A DNA stretch of 64,000 bases from Yersinia enterocolitica (GCA_002082245.2 NBTC02000002.1:806001-870000), one strand, 5' to 3'. Counted from the stretch's first letter, positions 46,030 through 57,516 are shown. Made by a program: numbers and translations. The notes: generated by a model from the sequence alone, not told the origin.

Positions 46030-46754
46030 TGTTGCACGGACTCCCAGGCATTGGGGGCGAATAAATAGCCTTTATTACGCACGGTTTTGATGCGAAATGG
46101 CTCGAAAGCATTGTCATAGAGTTTGCGCCGCAAACGCGAGATGGCAACGTCTATACTGCGGTCCATGCCGTCGTAGCTGACGCCGCGTAAATTTTTCAGT
46201 AGCGCTTCACGGTCCATTATTATTCCTGCATGGGTAGCTAACTCCCATAACAAATCAAAATCAGACGTGGATAATGTTATCTCTTCATCATTAAGATTAA
46301 CTTGGCGGTTTACCGGATCGATACAGAGTAAGCCGAAATGAATCGCATTATGACCGGTAAATGGCGGACTAATGATCTCTTTGCTTTGTTGCTGATTATG
46401 CTGGCGAAGATGTAGCCGTAGGCGTGCTAGCAGTACTGCGGGTGGTGTGGTTTTGAGAATATAGTCATTTGCGCCCATTTCAAGCGACAGAATATGGTTC
46501 ATATCACTGTCAAGCGAGGTCAGTAGCACAATCGGCCCCTCATAAACCGGCCGCAAATCACGACACAGCGTCATGCCATCTTTTCCTGGCAACATGATAT
46601 CAAGCAATACCAAGTCCGGTTGTTGTTGTTCAATCACCGCCTGGGCCGTATCGCCACGGGGTTCTACAAACACATCAATGTCATGCTTACCCAGATAGGC
46701 AGCAATCAATTTTCCGACTTCCGGGTCGTCTTCCACAAAAACAATTTTGGTCAT
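46026..46754 (-). CDS. rstA: RstA, response regulator
   Basis: A 242-residue OmpR/PhoB-type regulator. Receiver: EDD near residue 8-10, phospho-Asp in LVLLDIMLPGKDGM (about 51), Lys in LKTTPP. A winged-helix DNA-binding domain fills the C-terminal half. I used the ATG at 46754, giving MTKIVFVEDDPEVGK as in E. coli RstA. First gene of rstA-rstB (and possibly the M32 gene). Its likely target asr is nearby. Confidence 0.94.
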   Translation of the reverse strand: MTKIVFVEDDPEVGKLIAAYLGKHDIDVFVEPRGDTAQAVIEQQQPDLVLLDIMLPGKDGMTLCRDLRPVYEGPIVLLTSLDSDMNHILSLEMGANDYILKTTPPAVLLARLRLHLRQHNQQQSKEIISPPFTGHNAIHFGLLCIDPVNRQVNLNDEEITLSTSDFDLLWELATHAGIIMDREALLKNLRGVSYDGMDRSIDVAISRLRRKLYDNAFEPFRIKTVRNKGYLFAPNAWESVQQ

Positions 46755-46993
46755 GTTTTTCAGTTTATAAAGGTGCCAGAATTCAGCATAGCGCGCAGTT
46801 GACAGCAATACTATGCATGTTATTTATTCCGCTTATCATTAATGCTGATGAGTGATTGCTAGACAACAGGTAAATCATTTCATTATATTAATAAAAGTGA
46901 TTATATCGTCATCTCTATTTTGTTGCGCCTATCGTTTATATATCAATACTTACGATTAATGAATAGCTGTATCGATCAGCTGAGGACTGAGGG

Positions 46994-47410
46994 ATGAGTG
47001 GCGAACACATTGGTGCGCCAGCGCACAGTGAAAAGGTTTGTTTCAATTACACGGAATTTTTAGCCGCATCATGCAAAAAACGGTGGAGTTTTATCGATGC
47101 GATTTATGGTGTTATGCCGATATTTGGCATGGTAGTAAAATCGCAGACTGAATCGGAAAAAACACCGCAAGAGCGGCTTAAAGCATTGGCCTTACAGGTA
47201 TTATCTACCCAGCTTAATGACCAAACCAATATTGTTCGCTTGATTCGGCTAGCCGAACAACAGGGCATTACGGTGTTGGATATCCAGTTGCCTTACCCTT
47301 TGGATACTGATCAACTCGGTGAGATTAAACAAAAATTGCCGGAATCGATAAAATTAAACCAGCAGGGGGAGTGTTTATCGGTGGATTTGGCGGGAGCAGC
47401 TAATCATTAG
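46994..47410 (+). CDS. Hypothetical protein
   Basis: A 138-residue frame. TGAGGA seven bases before the ATG supports translation. I do not recognise it. The N-terminal 45 residues contain two Cys and a short hydrophobic patch; the rest (residues 46-138) looks like a small soluble alpha/beta domain (TPQERLKALALQVLSTQL, then a helix and QGITVLDIQLPYPLDTDQL). No membrane helix is evident. The shorter start at residue 46 is also possible. It lies between divergent rstA and arcD/ydgI and is not part of the E. coli order. Confidence 0.55.
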   Translation: MSGEHIGAPAHSEKVCFNYTEFLAASCKKRWSFIDAIYGVMPIFGMVVKSQTESEKTPQERLKALALQVLSTQLNDQTNIVRLIRLAEQQGITVLDIQLPYPLDTDQLGEIKQKLPESIKLNQQGECLSVDLAGAANH

Positions 47411-47494
47411 TTAACAGACGATACTCAAACGGGCAAACTGAGGTAACGCGGTCAGCCCATTTGAGATCTTATTTTTCGCCGCTTTTATTCGGGC

Positions 47495-48886
47495 TTAATG
47501 CATCGCGAGCCAGGTTGCTGGAATAGTTGCAATCAACACCAGGCAGATAGCCGCTCGCTCCACGGTATTGAGTAATTTCAGCCCTTCATGCCCTTTGCGC
47601 GCATAAATAAATACCAATAATCCTGGGGCATATAACAGAACGGACAACAGCAGGTACACTAATCCGGCAGCATAAATTAACCACAAACCATACAAGCACG
47701 CGCCACTGGCAGCAACAATCAAACGCCAGTCATGACGCTTTAAGGCGACTTTAAATAAGAAGGCTCCCACGAGGAAATAGGGTACCAGAATCATTTCTGA
47801 CGCAATTGTTAGTAAGGTATTGTAGTTGCTACCCGTCAGCCAAATCAGAATCAGAGCCACCTGTACTGCGCAGTTGGTTAACCACAAAGATTGTGCCGGT
47901 GCATTGTTTTTATTCTGATGGCGGAACATTTTGGGAAAAGCCCCGTGCTTAGCTGCAACCATCGGCACTTCAGCAGCCATAATGGTCCAGCTAAGATAAG
48001 CGCCACACACAGAAATAATGAGCCCAGTGGCAATGATGACTTCCCCCCAAGGGCCAATCATCTCGACCATAATTCCAGCCATCGACGGATTACGCATGCC
48101 TGCTAACTCAGCCCGCGGCACTACGCCAAGAGACAATAGGGTAATGAGCAAATAAACGCACAGGGCAGAAAGTACGGCTAACATGGTTGCCCGACCCACA
48201 TCTTTTTTATTGCGTGCGCGGGCCGAAACAACGACTGCGCCTTCCACACCAATAAAGACCCAGAGCGTTATTAGCATGGTGTCCTTAACCTGCTGCCAGA
48301 CCGGGGTATGCAGCGCGACACCACTAAAATCAAAACTGAAAGTATCAAGGCTGAATGCAAGTCCCGCCAACACAATAAAACCACCGATAGGCAGCAGTTT
48401 TGCCAAGGTGGCGGCCAGGTTAATACTGGCGGCGGTTTGGACACCGCGCAGAACCAGTGCATGCACCAACCATAGCAGGAAGGAGGCTCCCAGCAATGCC
48501 TGCCAAGTATTCCCTTCACCGAAGATAATGTGACCCGATTTATCAGTAAAGAAGCTTAATGCAGCAAAAACAATTACTAAGTAAGAGACATTAGCAATAA
48601 CGGCGCATAGCCAGTAACCCCAGGCTGAGAAAAAACCGATAAGATCACCAAAGCCTTCTTTGGCATAGGTGAATATTCCGCCATCGAGATCAGGGCGCAA
48701 ACGCGTCAGTAACAGCATGGCAAACGCCAGGAAGATGATCCCCACGCCGGTAATACTCCAGCCGATAAGCAGTGCCGCAGGGCTGGCAACTTCTGCCATA
48801 TTTTGCGGTAAGCTGAAGACACCCGCTCCCAGCATTGAGCTAAGGACCAGCGCGGTTAACGCAGTCAGGCCGAGTTTTTTTTCCAA
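47495..48886 (-). CDS. arcD: ArcD/YdgI, amino-acid antiporter of the APC superfamily
   Basis: A 463-residue membrane protein with 12-13 helices, beginning MEKKLGLTALTALVLSSMLG with the GAGVFSLP motif of basic amino-acid/polyamine antiporters. E. coli YdgI has the same N-terminus. The start codon is a TTG at 48886 (AGGA eight bases before); no nearby ATG gives the conserved N-terminus. It probably exchanges arginine and ornithine, but no arginine-deiminase genes are next to it, so the substrate is inferred. A near-palindrome CCCCAAATTTTTGGGG lies 95-110 bases upstream (48981-48996). Confidence 0.88.
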   Translation of the reverse strand: MEKKLGLTALTALVLSSMLGAGVFSLPQNMAEVASPAALLIGWSITGVGIIFLAFAMLLLTRLRPDLDGGIFTYAKEGFGDLIGFFSAWGYWLCAVIANVSYLVIVFAALSFFTDKSGHIIFGEGNTWQALLGASFLLWLVHALVLRGVQTAASINLAATLAKLLPIGGFIVLAGLAFSLDTFSFDFSGVALHTPVWQQVKDTMLITLWVFIGVEGAVVVSARARNKKDVGRATMLAVLSALCVYLLITLLSLGVVPRAELAGMRNPSMAGIMVEMIGPWGEVIIATGLIISVCGAYLSWTIMAAEVPMVAAKHGAFPKMFRHQNKNNAPAQSLWLTNCAVQVALILIWLTGSNYNTLLTIASEMILVPYFLVGAFLFKVALKRHDWRLIVAASGACLYGLWLIYAAGLVYLLLSVLLYAPGLLVFIYARKGHEGLKLLNTVERAAICLVLIATIPATWLAMH

Positions 48887-49100
48887 TTATGGATCCTGGT
48901 TTTGAAAGTATTAATGAATGGTTACTGACTTGTAAGCAGCATTATATGAGGAAAGATTATCGATAATTGACAGATAATAGCCCCAAATTTTTGGGGAGAT
49001 TTTACGGAGTGGAACGCGATCATGCAATGATTGGTTATGCGATTTGGGCAAAAAATTATTCAGTCCGTACCAATAAGAAGCAGGACAACAGCAGACACAT

Positions 49101-49124
49101 AAAAAAAGGCAGCACGGAGCTGCC
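49101..49124 (-). terminator. Terminator of ydgH
   Basis: GGCAGC (49108-49113) pairs with GCTGCC (49119-49124) around ACGGA. On the minus strand a run of seven T follows. Confidence 0.82.
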
Positions 49125-49148
49125 CTTACAGTAACGATTTAAGCAAAC

Positions 49149-50102
49149 TTATTTGAACAAGTCAGCGCTAACACTCAGGTTACCACCACTTTGGTTCTGC
49201 CACTGGCGAGTCACATGGTAATACTTCGCACCTTTTGCCGCAGCACGTTTAGCCACTTCATGAGATACGTCAGTCATGCTGTTGTAGTGACCGCTAAAGG
49301 TAATAGAATCAAACGGCACCATCTGTGCGGCTGTCGTGTTATTCAGCTCCTGAATTTGAGTACCATCATTCAGGGTGACAGTGTAACGTTTACCGGTTGA
49401 TGATTGCGTTTCGAAGAAACGGCCCACATCAGCACTTGGCGTACCTGAAGAGGCAACACCTGGGATTTCAACGTTGGCAGCAGCTGCGCCACCGGCAGCC
49501 AGTGCCGCACGACCAGCATCAGAATCGGCAGGAATAACATCCGGGCTCTGGACAACACGTTTTGCCGCATCTGCTTTATAAACATATGCCGTAACAAACT
49601 GGTTGCCGCCTTGGTTTGCATCAACCTGACGTACGATAAAGAAGGAGTAAGCCCCTTTCTCTTTTGCCGCTTTTGAAATGGCATCGTTGATATCAGGCTG
49701 GCTGCGGAAGAAGCCACTAACAGAAACGGTATCATAAGGCTGAAGCGCGTAGGCTTCTGCTTTTGGCAATTCTTTCACATCATTAAAGACGCGATACTGG
49801 GTTTCTTTGCTCACTTCCGCGGCATCGTTATGATAAACATCGGCCGTTACACGCCAGTTGCCGCCATTATTGTTGCTGTTGATATCCTGAATATAGAAGG
49901 AGTCTGCACCCAATTTGTCAGCACGGCGGGATACCGCATCCGCTGCTTCATTTATTGCATTAAATCGGCCAGTAATAGTAATGCGATCAAATGGCTTAAT
50001 GGCTGCTGCTTGCTCAGGCGCGAGTTCTTTTGCCGCTTGTGCAGCAGAAAGCGCGGTGAGTGATAGCAATGCCGATGCGATGATCGTGTATTTCAGCTTC
50101 AT
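49149..50102 (-). CDS. ydgH: YdgH, periplasmic protein with three DUF1471 (BhsA/McbA) domains
   Basis: A 317-residue secreted protein: signal MKLKYTIIASALLSLTALSA(AQA), then three repeats of the YhcN/BhsA fold starting near KPFDRITITGRFNAINEAAD, QPYDTVSVSGFFRSQPDIND and VPFDSITFSGHYNSMTDVSH. An Ala-rich linker separates repeats two and three. E. coli YdgH has 314 residues. AAAGGA precedes the ATG at 50102. Single-domain relatives act in stress and biofilm. Function unknown. Confidence 0.93.
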   Translation of the reverse strand: MKLKYTIIASALLSLTALSAAQAAKELAPEQAAAIKPFDRITITGRFNAINEAADAVSRRADKLGADSFYIQDINSNNNGGNWRVTADVYHNDAAEVSKETQYRVFNDVKELPKAEAYALQPYDTVSVSGFFRSQPDINDAISKAAKEKGAYSFFIVRQVDANQGGNQFVTAYVYKADAAKRVVQSPDVIPADSDAGRAALAAGGAAAANVEIPGVASSGTPSADVGRFFETQSSTGKRYTVTLNDGTQIQELNNTTAAQMVPFDSITFSGHYNSMTDVSHEVAKRAAAKGAKYYHVTRQWQNQSGGNLSVSADLFK

Positions 50103-50580
50103 AAAAAATCCTTTCGCCTTGCGCATTAACGTTGATACGTGCGGAACAATTGATGTGTAACAGAATAGCAGATGATTATTACATGTAATAATGGCGGGTG
50201 TCTCAGCAATTTATATGACTTAGTATATCAATTCTGAAGATTAGCCCGCCGGTACTTTACAGCAATAATAGGGATAAGCTTTACGAATAATTGCTTTAAC
50301 GTCATAAGTGCTGATTATTTACATTTTGCTAACCTGATGCCGCGCCATTACTGGGCTGCCTCATTATTGTCCGGCTTGTTATTTTGGTGCAAAGTTGCAG
50401 GACAAGCCGCTAGTAAATATTATTTTTGTAGTGAATTATAGAGAGTTCTTTCCGCCTGCCAGTTTTAGTGCAAAAACTGCACCAGAAGCACACACAGATA
50501 TGGATCATCAGTCACATTTTCAGTAGGTTATAGGGAGCTGTAGCAAAGCAGGTTTATCAGTAACCAAATAGAACTGAAGC
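50103..50580. other. Intergenic region between ydgH and the ERIC-like repeat
   Basis: This 478-base AT-rich region contains the ydgH promoter (left side) and probably a distant part of the pntAB control region. A short inverted pair around AGTGCAAAAACTGCACC (50471-50487) is seen. No gene or terminator was recognised. Confidence 0.4.
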
Positions 50581-50692
50581 ATACCCAAATTAGTGGGTGT
50601 TGCCGGTAGGCTGCAAGCAAACGAATCTCACGTCAGTGGTTCGGGTGAGTGTAAGTCGCTAACGTCCCAGCAACGCCGAGTAAGATGGATAT
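50581..50692 (+). repeat. ERIC-like repeat upstream of pntA, diverged
   Basis: The element starts ATACCCAAAT, has GTAGGCTGCAAGC..ACGAATC in the left part, the conserved GTGGTTCGGGTGAGTG (50636-50651), and ends CCCAGCAAC..AAGATGGATAT. These blocks match the ERIC layout in order. With 112 bases it is close to full length (about 127) but diverged. It ends 41 bases before the pntA start, so it would be part of the 5' leader if transcription starts upstream. Confidence 0.62.
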
Positions 50693-50720
50693 GGCAATAC
50701 TCATCATCAAAGACAGGTAA

Positions 50721-52259
<1,539 letters not shown>

Positions 52260-52317
52260 GTGGTATAAAACTCGGTGGGTATAAAAATAATGTCACACAA
52301 AAATATAGGGGTAACTG

Positions 52318-53709
52318 ATGTCTAGTGGTCTCGTTACAGCTGCGTACATAGTTGCTGCGATTTTATTTATTTTCAGTTTGGCTGGGCTGTCGCGCCACGA
52401 AACATCCAAACAAGGTAACACTTTCGGTGTGACCGGTATGGCCATCGCGCTTATCGCCACCATCCTTGGGCCGGATTCAGGTAATGTTGCCTGGATCATC
52501 ATTGCCATGGTGATTGGTGGCGCAATTGGTATCTATCTGGCGAAGAAAGTCGAAATGACTGAAATGCCAGAACTGGTTGCCATTTTGCACAGTTTCGTCG
52601 GTCTGGCAGCCGTTCTGGTTGGCTTTAACAGCTATCTGGATCACGGCCCGGTGGTGATGGACGCGGTGATGGTTAATATCCATCTGACTGAAGTCTTCTT
52701 AGGTATTTTTATCGGGGCAGTAACATTCACCGGTTCTATTGTTGCCTTTGGTAAGTTACGCGGGATTATCTCATCCAAACCACTGATGTTGCCACAACGC
52801 CATAAGTTGAATCTGGTGGCACTGGTTGTGTCATTCCTGCTGATGATTCTGTTCGTCAAAACCGACAGCGTTAGCTTACAAGTGGTCGCGTTGTTATTGA
52901 TGACGGTGATTGCTTTGGGCTTTGGCTGGCACTTGGTGGCATCTATCGGTGGTGCTGACATGCCGGTTGTGGTCTCAATGCTGAACTCCTACTCCGGTTG
53001 GGCTGCGGCTGCGGCAGGTTTCATGTTGAGCAATGACCTGTTGATTGTAACGGGTGCCTTGGTCGGTTCTTCCGGTGCTATTCTGTCTTACATCATGTGT
53101 AAAGCGATGAATCGCTCATTTATCAGTGTGATCGCCGGTGGCTTTGGTACTGATGGTTCTTCAACCGGTAATGCTGAAGAAATGGGTGAATACCGTGAAA
53201 CCACGGCTGAAGAAGTGGCTGACCTGCTGAAAAATGCTAGCTCAGTTATCATCACTCCGGGTTATGGCATGGCAGTGGCACAGGCACAATACCCCGTCGC
53301 TGAGATTACTGCAAAACTACAAGCGCGGGGCATCAAAGTCCGCTTTGGTATTCACCCGGTAGCTGGGCGTTTGCCAGGTCATATGAACGTGTTATTGGCT
53401 GAAGCCAAGGTCCCTTATGACGTAGTGCTGGAAATGGATGAAATCAATGATGATTTCCCAAGTACTGATGTCGTGTTGGTGATTGGTGCCAACGATACGG
53501 TTAACCCAGCAGCACTGGAAGACCCGCGTAGTCCGATTGCCGGCATGCCGGTGTTGGAAGTATGGAAAGCGCAAAGTGTTATTGCCTTTAAACGTTCAAT
53601 GAATACCGGTTATGCTGGCGTGCAAAACCCATTGTTCTTTAAAGAAAATACCCAAATGTTGTTTGGCGATGCTAAAGACAGCGTAGAAGCAATTTTACGC
53701 GCATTGTAA
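52318..53709 (+). CDS. pntB: NAD(P) transhydrogenase beta subunit
   Basis: A 463-residue subunit with eight to nine membrane helices (1-260) and the NADP(H)-binding domain III ([51 protein letters not shown]). It forms the proton-translocating complex with PntA. The gap to pntA is 58 bases, with AGGGG before the ATG. A strong terminator follows. Confidence 0.97.
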   Translation: MSSGLVTAAYIVAAILFIFSLAGLSRHETSKQGNTFGVTGMAIALIATILGPDSGNVAWIIIAMVIGGAIGIYLAKKVEMTEMPELVAILHSFVGLAAVLVGFNSYLDHGPVVMDAVMVNIHLTEVFLGIFIGAVTFTGSIVAFGKLRGIISSKPLMLPQRHKLNLVALVVSFLLMILFVKTDSVSLQVVALLLMTVIALGFGWHLVASIGGADMPVVVSMLNSYSGWAAAAAGFMLSNDLLIVTGALVGSSGAILSYIMCKAMNRSFISVIAGGFGTDGSSTGNAEEMGEYRETTAEEVADLLKNASSVIITPGYGMAVAQAQYPVAEITAKLQARGIKVRFGIHPVAGRLPGHMNVLLAEAKVPYDVVLEMDEINDDFPSTDVVLVIGANDTVNPAALEDPRSPIAGMPVLEVWKAQSVIAFKRSMNTGYAGVQNPLFFKENTQMLFGDAKDSVEAILRAL

Positions 53710-53732
53710 TTCGTTATTACGAATCGCAGATC

Positions 53733-53764
53733 AAGGGCCACCTATTCGGTGGCCCTTCTTTTTG
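53733..53764 (+). terminator. Terminator of pntAB
   Basis: AAGGGCCACC (53733-53742) pairs perfectly with GGTGGCCCTT (53748-53757), followed by CTTTTTG. It can also stop convergent uspE transcripts. Confidence 0.9.
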
Positions 53765-53794
53765 ATTTAATCAATGGGTGATGTCAGACAAGGG

Positions 53795-54751
53795 TTATTC
53801 AATCTCTTCCAGATCTTCATGGCCTTCTATCGGACAGGTAAATCCTTCGGGTTTAATTGCCAGTAAGTCACACTTAAGATGGTCGATCACATGTTCGGTA
53901 GTATTCCCAATAAAGGCGGCAGATAGCCCAGTACGCCCCAAGGTACCCAGAACAACCACCCCAGCCCGCAAGTGTTCAGCCAAATCAGGGATAACCTCTT
54001 CAGGGAGACCTTTTTCAACATGGGTGAATTTTTCATCAATGCCAAATTGCTGGCGTAATGCTTTCATCGCAACCAAATGCTGACCACGAATGGCATCGTT
54101 ATAGACGCTCGGGTCAAAATCAGGCAATTCAATGGCGATATTAATCGGGGTTACCGGGTAGGCGCTGATCAGATGCACTGGCGTTTGATTGACATGTTCG
54201 GCTAACTCTCTGGTCTCTTTGACCAAACGGAGATTTAGTGGGTCATGGAGTGGATCTTCACTTGAGAGGTTAACGGCCACCAGCGCTGTGGCGCCTTCCG
54301 GCCAAGGTTGGTCTTTCACCATCCAGACTGGGCATGGGCACTTACGCAATAAATGCCAGTCGGTTGGGGTAAAGATAATCGACTCCAGGCGGTCGTGTTG
54401 ATGCGCCATTTTTAACAACAAATCGTGCTTGGCGTTCAGGATTTCCTGAATAATGGCCTCATAGGGCCGATTATGCCATACCACTTTGATTTCAATTGGA
54501 ATACCGGCATCAAGATAAAAGCGGCATTGCTCGCTTATCCATGCGGAACGTTGGCTGATAACCCCTTTACGCATTGCGGTACGCTCATCAGGCGACAGCA
54601 GGGTGGTCATATCATATGACAGATCATAAATAGCCAAAAATGCTTTGATTGTGCCGCCATTGCGCTGCACAAGGTAAACTGCACGTCTTAGTGCAGGTTG
54701 ATCATCCTGATTGGGGTCAATAGCAACCAGAATATTCTGATACTTTGCCAT
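53795..54751 (-). CDS. uspE: UspE, tandem universal stress protein
   Basis: A 318-residue protein with two Usp domains (about 1-150 and 155-305). The first starts [21 protein letters not shown]; the second ends with [26 protein letters not shown], the ATP-loop-like G-2x-G-9x-G-(S/N) region. E. coli UspE has 316 residues. It is involved in stress survival and motility/adhesion. It lies beside fnr as in E. coli. Confidence 0.95.
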   Translation of the reverse strand: MAKYQNILVAIDPNQDDQPALRRAVYLVQRNGGTIKAFLAIYDLSYDMTTLLSPDERTAMRKGVISQRSAWISEQCRFYLDAGIPIEIKVVWHNRPYEAIIQEILNAKHDLLLKMAHQHDRLESIIFTPTDWHLLRKCPCPVWMVKDQPWPEGATALVAVNLSSEDPLHDPLNLRLVKETRELAEHVNQTPVHLISAYPVTPINIAIELPDFDPSVYNDAIRGQHLVAMKALRQQFGIDEKFTHVEKGLPEEVIPDLAEHLRAGVVVLGTLGRTGLSAAFIGNTTEHVIDHLKCDLLAIKPEGFTCPIEGHEDLEEIE

Positions 54752-54846
54752 AGAGTCTCCTTACAAACGTGAATTAACAGTATGTTAGTTAAAGAGTAAA
54801 CCATGAAAGGGAAACAGGATAGGTGGCTGGGAGAAGCAGACCAATA

Positions 54847-54960
54847 AATTTTCAAGTTGCAGATTTGCTGACGGCTTGTGTTACTCGGTCGATCCTCAGA
54901 CCTGCTCTCTACGAGGCCGTTACTTACCGCCTTCCTGCAACTTGAAATCTATCGGGTATT
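54847..54960 (-). repeat. ERIC-like repeat between uspE and fnr
   Basis: The outer arms TTTCAAGTTGCAG (54850-54862) and CTGCAACTTGAAA (54935-54947) form an inverted repeat, with CCGCCTTCCTGCAACTTGAA and the GGGTAT end at the right. The central ERIC core is diverged. It is the fullest palindrome of the three copies in the window and may fold at the 3' end of the fnr transcript. Confidence 0.68.
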
Positions 54961-54982
54961 TATTATTCTGGTTTTGATCAGG

Positions 54983-55735
54983 TTACAGACTTGGTCTTGG
55001 ATTACCCGCCAGTTTGGCCAGAGCTTCGGTATTCTCGATAGTAATGTACTTACCTTTCACACTCAGAATATCGCTTTTCTGGAAACGGCCCAGTAAACGG
55101 CTGATGGTTTCTACCGTCAGACCTAAATAGTTACCAATATCACCACGGGTCATCGTCAGGCGGAACTCACGTGGAGAGAAACCACGTTGAGCAAAACGGC
55201 GAGACAGATTATAGATAAAGGCCGCCAGACGCTCTTCTGCATTCTTTTTGGAAAGTAGCAAAATCATATCTTGGTCACCTTTGATCTCACCACTCATCAG
55301 GCGCATCATCTGCTGGCGCAGATTTGGCATTTTGCCGGATAAATCGTCCAACGTATCAAACGGGATTTCACAAACCATGGATGTTTCCAGAGCTTGTGCG
55401 AAGCTCGGATGCTGCAAATTGCTGATAGCGTCAAAACCGACTAAATCACCCGCCAGATGGAAACCGGTGATTTGCTCATCACCTTCTTCGGTAATGGTGT
55501 AGCTTTTAATGGTCCCGGAACGGATGGCATACAGGGATTTGAGTTCATCACCCGCTTTAAACAGCGCCTGTCCTTTCTGAATAGGTTTCTTCCTTTCAAT
55601 GATATTGTCGAGCTGATCCAGCTCGTTTTCATTTAAGGTAAACGGAATACAGAGCTGGCTAATACTGCAATCCTGACAGTGAATTGCACAACCACCAGAC
55701 TGGATACGTCGGATTACGCGTTTTTCCGGGATCAT
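54983..55735 (-). CDS. fnr: FNR, oxygen-sensing global regulator
   Basis: A 250-residue CRP/FNR protein, as long as E. coli FNR. The 4Fe-4S ligands Cys20, Cys23, Cys29 and a fourth Cys in [11 protein letters not shown] are present. HTH recognition helix: [14 protein letters not shown]. It activates and represses genes without oxygen; fnrS and fnr itself in this window carry FNR sites. Confidence 0.98.
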   Translation of the reverse strand: MIPEKRVIRRIQSGGCAIHCQDCSISQLCIPFTLNENELDQLDNIIERKKPIQKGQALFKAGDELKSLYAIRSGTIKSYTITEEGDEQITGFHLAGDLVGFDAISNLQHPSFAQALETSMVCEIPFDTLDDLSGKMPNLRQQMMRLMSGEIKGDQDMILLLSKKNAEERLAAFIYNLSRRFAQRGFSPREFRLTMTRGDIGNYLGLTVETISRLLGRFQKSDILSVKGKYITIENTEALAKLAGNPRPSL

Positions 55736-55753
55736 AGGGTATTCCCATTAATA

Positions 55754-55767
55754 TTGATATGCGTCAA
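55754..55767. promoter_or_regulatory. FNR box in the fnr promoter region
   Basis: TTGATATGCGTCAA matches TTGATNNNNATCAA at 9 of 10 positions. It lies 19-32 bases before the fnr start codon, so it fits autorepression, as known in E. coli. Confidence 0.75.
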
Positions 55768-55807
55768 TTTTAACATCTTTTCTTGCGTCTGATAAGAGCA
55801 ACAATAG

Positions 55808-56326
55808 TTAGCGTGCTAAAAGATAACCCTCATGCATTAATAACCAGCGTTTTCTCTCCACTCCACCGGCATATCCTGTCAATGCACCTTGTTGCCCAAT
55901 GACCCGATGACAAGGGACAACAATTGAAATAGGGTTCAATCCATTCGCCATCCCGACAGCCCGCGAAGCGGTAGGGCGGTTGATTCGTTTTGCTAACTCG
56001 CCATAAGTAATCGTTTCGCCACAGGGGATTTTTCGCAGCTCTTGCCAGACTTGACGCTGAAAATCAGTCCCAGCGGTTTTAACTGGTAAATTATCAATAA
56101 TGCTCAGGTCACCAGCAAAATAGCGTTGCATACTGTCACTTAGCCCACCGGGATTGCGTTCTTCAACCAATGTAAACGCGCCCTGGCCGTAATGGTTGCC
56201 TAGCAACTTCATCAGACGCTCGTAGTGGTCAGTCCAATCGATGGCACGTAGCCGGTTTTCTTGGTCTGCGATCAGTAACAGTTCACCTTGTGGAGTTGCC
56301 ATCCGATCAATAAAAAACGTTTCCAT
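55808..56326 (-). CDS. ogt: Methylated-DNA:protein-cysteine methyltransferase
   Basis: A 172-residue O6-alkylguanine methyltransferase with the PCHRV active site (ISIVVPCHRVIGQQG, Cys about 139) and YGELAKRINRPTASRAVG DNA-binding helix. E. coli Ogt has 171 residues. It removes methyl groups from O6-methylguanine in a single-turnover reaction. Located before fnr on the same strand as in E. coli. Confidence 0.96.
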   Translation of the reverse strand: METFFIDRMATPQGELLLIADQENRLRAIDWTDHYERLMKLLGNHYGQGAFTLVEERNPGGLSDSMQRYFAGDLSIIDNLPVKTAGTDFQRQVWQELRKIPCGETITYGELAKRINRPTASRAVGMANGLNPISIVVPCHRVIGQQGALTGYAGGVERKRWLLMHEGYLLAR

Positions 56327-56584
56327 AAGTCTCCGCTATGCTGCTGCTGCTGTTGGTTGTAGACAGTTTTGCCGATAATGATTGCCTGAAATATGGCATC
56401 AAAAGATACCTACTGTGGCGATAATCGCATAACCAAGAAAATTTAGGTATAAATTCGGGGTGGGCGAACCCAACATTAGCGGCTAGGATGATAGCTTATT
56501 GATTACGAAAGCCCTTGTTTGTGAGTATTAACTGTTGTGACGACTGATACTTACGATTGCCACTTCATGCCAGGTACTAACTCC

Positions 56585-57373
56585 ATGTCAAATATCATTT
56601 TGTCTCCTTTATTACGTGATGGCGATCCTCAGTCAGCTGTTATCGAGCGCCCGCACAGCCAATCACCATTTATCTTACTGGCCGACCATGCCGGTCAACG
56701 GATACCGGTTCAACTTGGTGATTTGGGGTTACCCTCAGGAGAAATTGACCGCCACATCGGTTGGGATATAGGTTCATTGGCAATGGCGCGGTTACTTAGC
56801 CAGTATCTGGATGCAACCTTGATTCATCAGCAGTATTCGCGATTGGTGATTGATTGCAATCGCACGCCGGGAATCGCCAGTTCGATCCCTGAAATTTCCG
56901 AGCACACACGGATCCCGCGCAATATTGGTGTCACCGTAGCAGAGGCTGAAGCGCGCCGGGTTGAGGTATTCCAGCCTTATCATGATTTGATTACACAAAC
57001 GCTGAATCAACGTCGTGATAGCGGCCAGATGAGCGTGATCCTCTCCATGCACAGTTTTACACCGTCGTTTAAAAACATCGCGCGCCCCTGGCAGATTGGT
57101 ACCTTGTTTCATCGTAATCCTGAGTTTGCTTTGCAACTGGTTTCATTGTTACAGCAAGAAGGTGACCTGCACGTCGGGATTAACGAACCTTATGCCATGA
57201 CGGATGCAACAGATTTCACGTTACCCTTCCACGCAGAACAGCGGCAGTTACCTTATGTGGGTATTGAGATTCGTCAGGATCTTATTACGCATCAAGCAGG
57301 TCAGGCGCTCTGGGCGAGCCGTTTGGCGCGACTGTTGCCGCAGGTGTTAGCGGCATTGAATTATGCAAAATAA
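56585..57373 (+). CDS. N-formylglutamate amidohydrolase-like protein
   Basis: A 262-residue protein of the FGase (HutG-like) family: ILLADHAGQRIP near residue 30, HIGWDIGSLAMARLLS, RLVIDCNRTP and SMHSFTP with probable metal-binding His. Relatives hydrolyse N-formylglutamate or related N-acyl amino acids; the true substrate is uncertain. The start is not fixed: ATG 56585 is used because the similarity begins just after it, but none of the starts (56537 GTG, 56567, 56585) has a good ribosome-binding site. Confidence 0.78.
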   Translation: MSNIILSPLLRDGDPQSAVIERPHSQSPFILLADHAGQRIPVQLGDLGLPSGEIDRHIGWDIGSLAMARLLSQYLDATLIHQQYSRLVIDCNRTPGIASSIPEISEHTRIPRNIGVTVAEAEARRVEVFQPYHDLITQTLNQRRDSGQMSVILSMHSFTPSFKNIARPWQIGTLFHRNPEFALQLVSLLQQEGDLHVGINEPYAMTDATDFTLPFHAEQRQLPYVGIEIRQDLITHQAGQALWASRLARLLPQVLAALNYAK

Positions 57374-57516
57374 GCAACAATTCCATTTATTGACATGAAA
57401 ATTATCTGTTCTGCAACAATTATCAACGCACGCTCATGACCAACAGCCATTAATTGGTTATTATCAGCATAATCATCATTTTTTATTCGCTGCATAATAT
57501 TAAGGTTGATAATTAC

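Noticed and set aside
57440..57480. AT-rich sequence resembling a Fur box before the DUF523 gene
   Set aside because: About 13 of 19 matches at best, close to what AT-rich DNA gives by chance.
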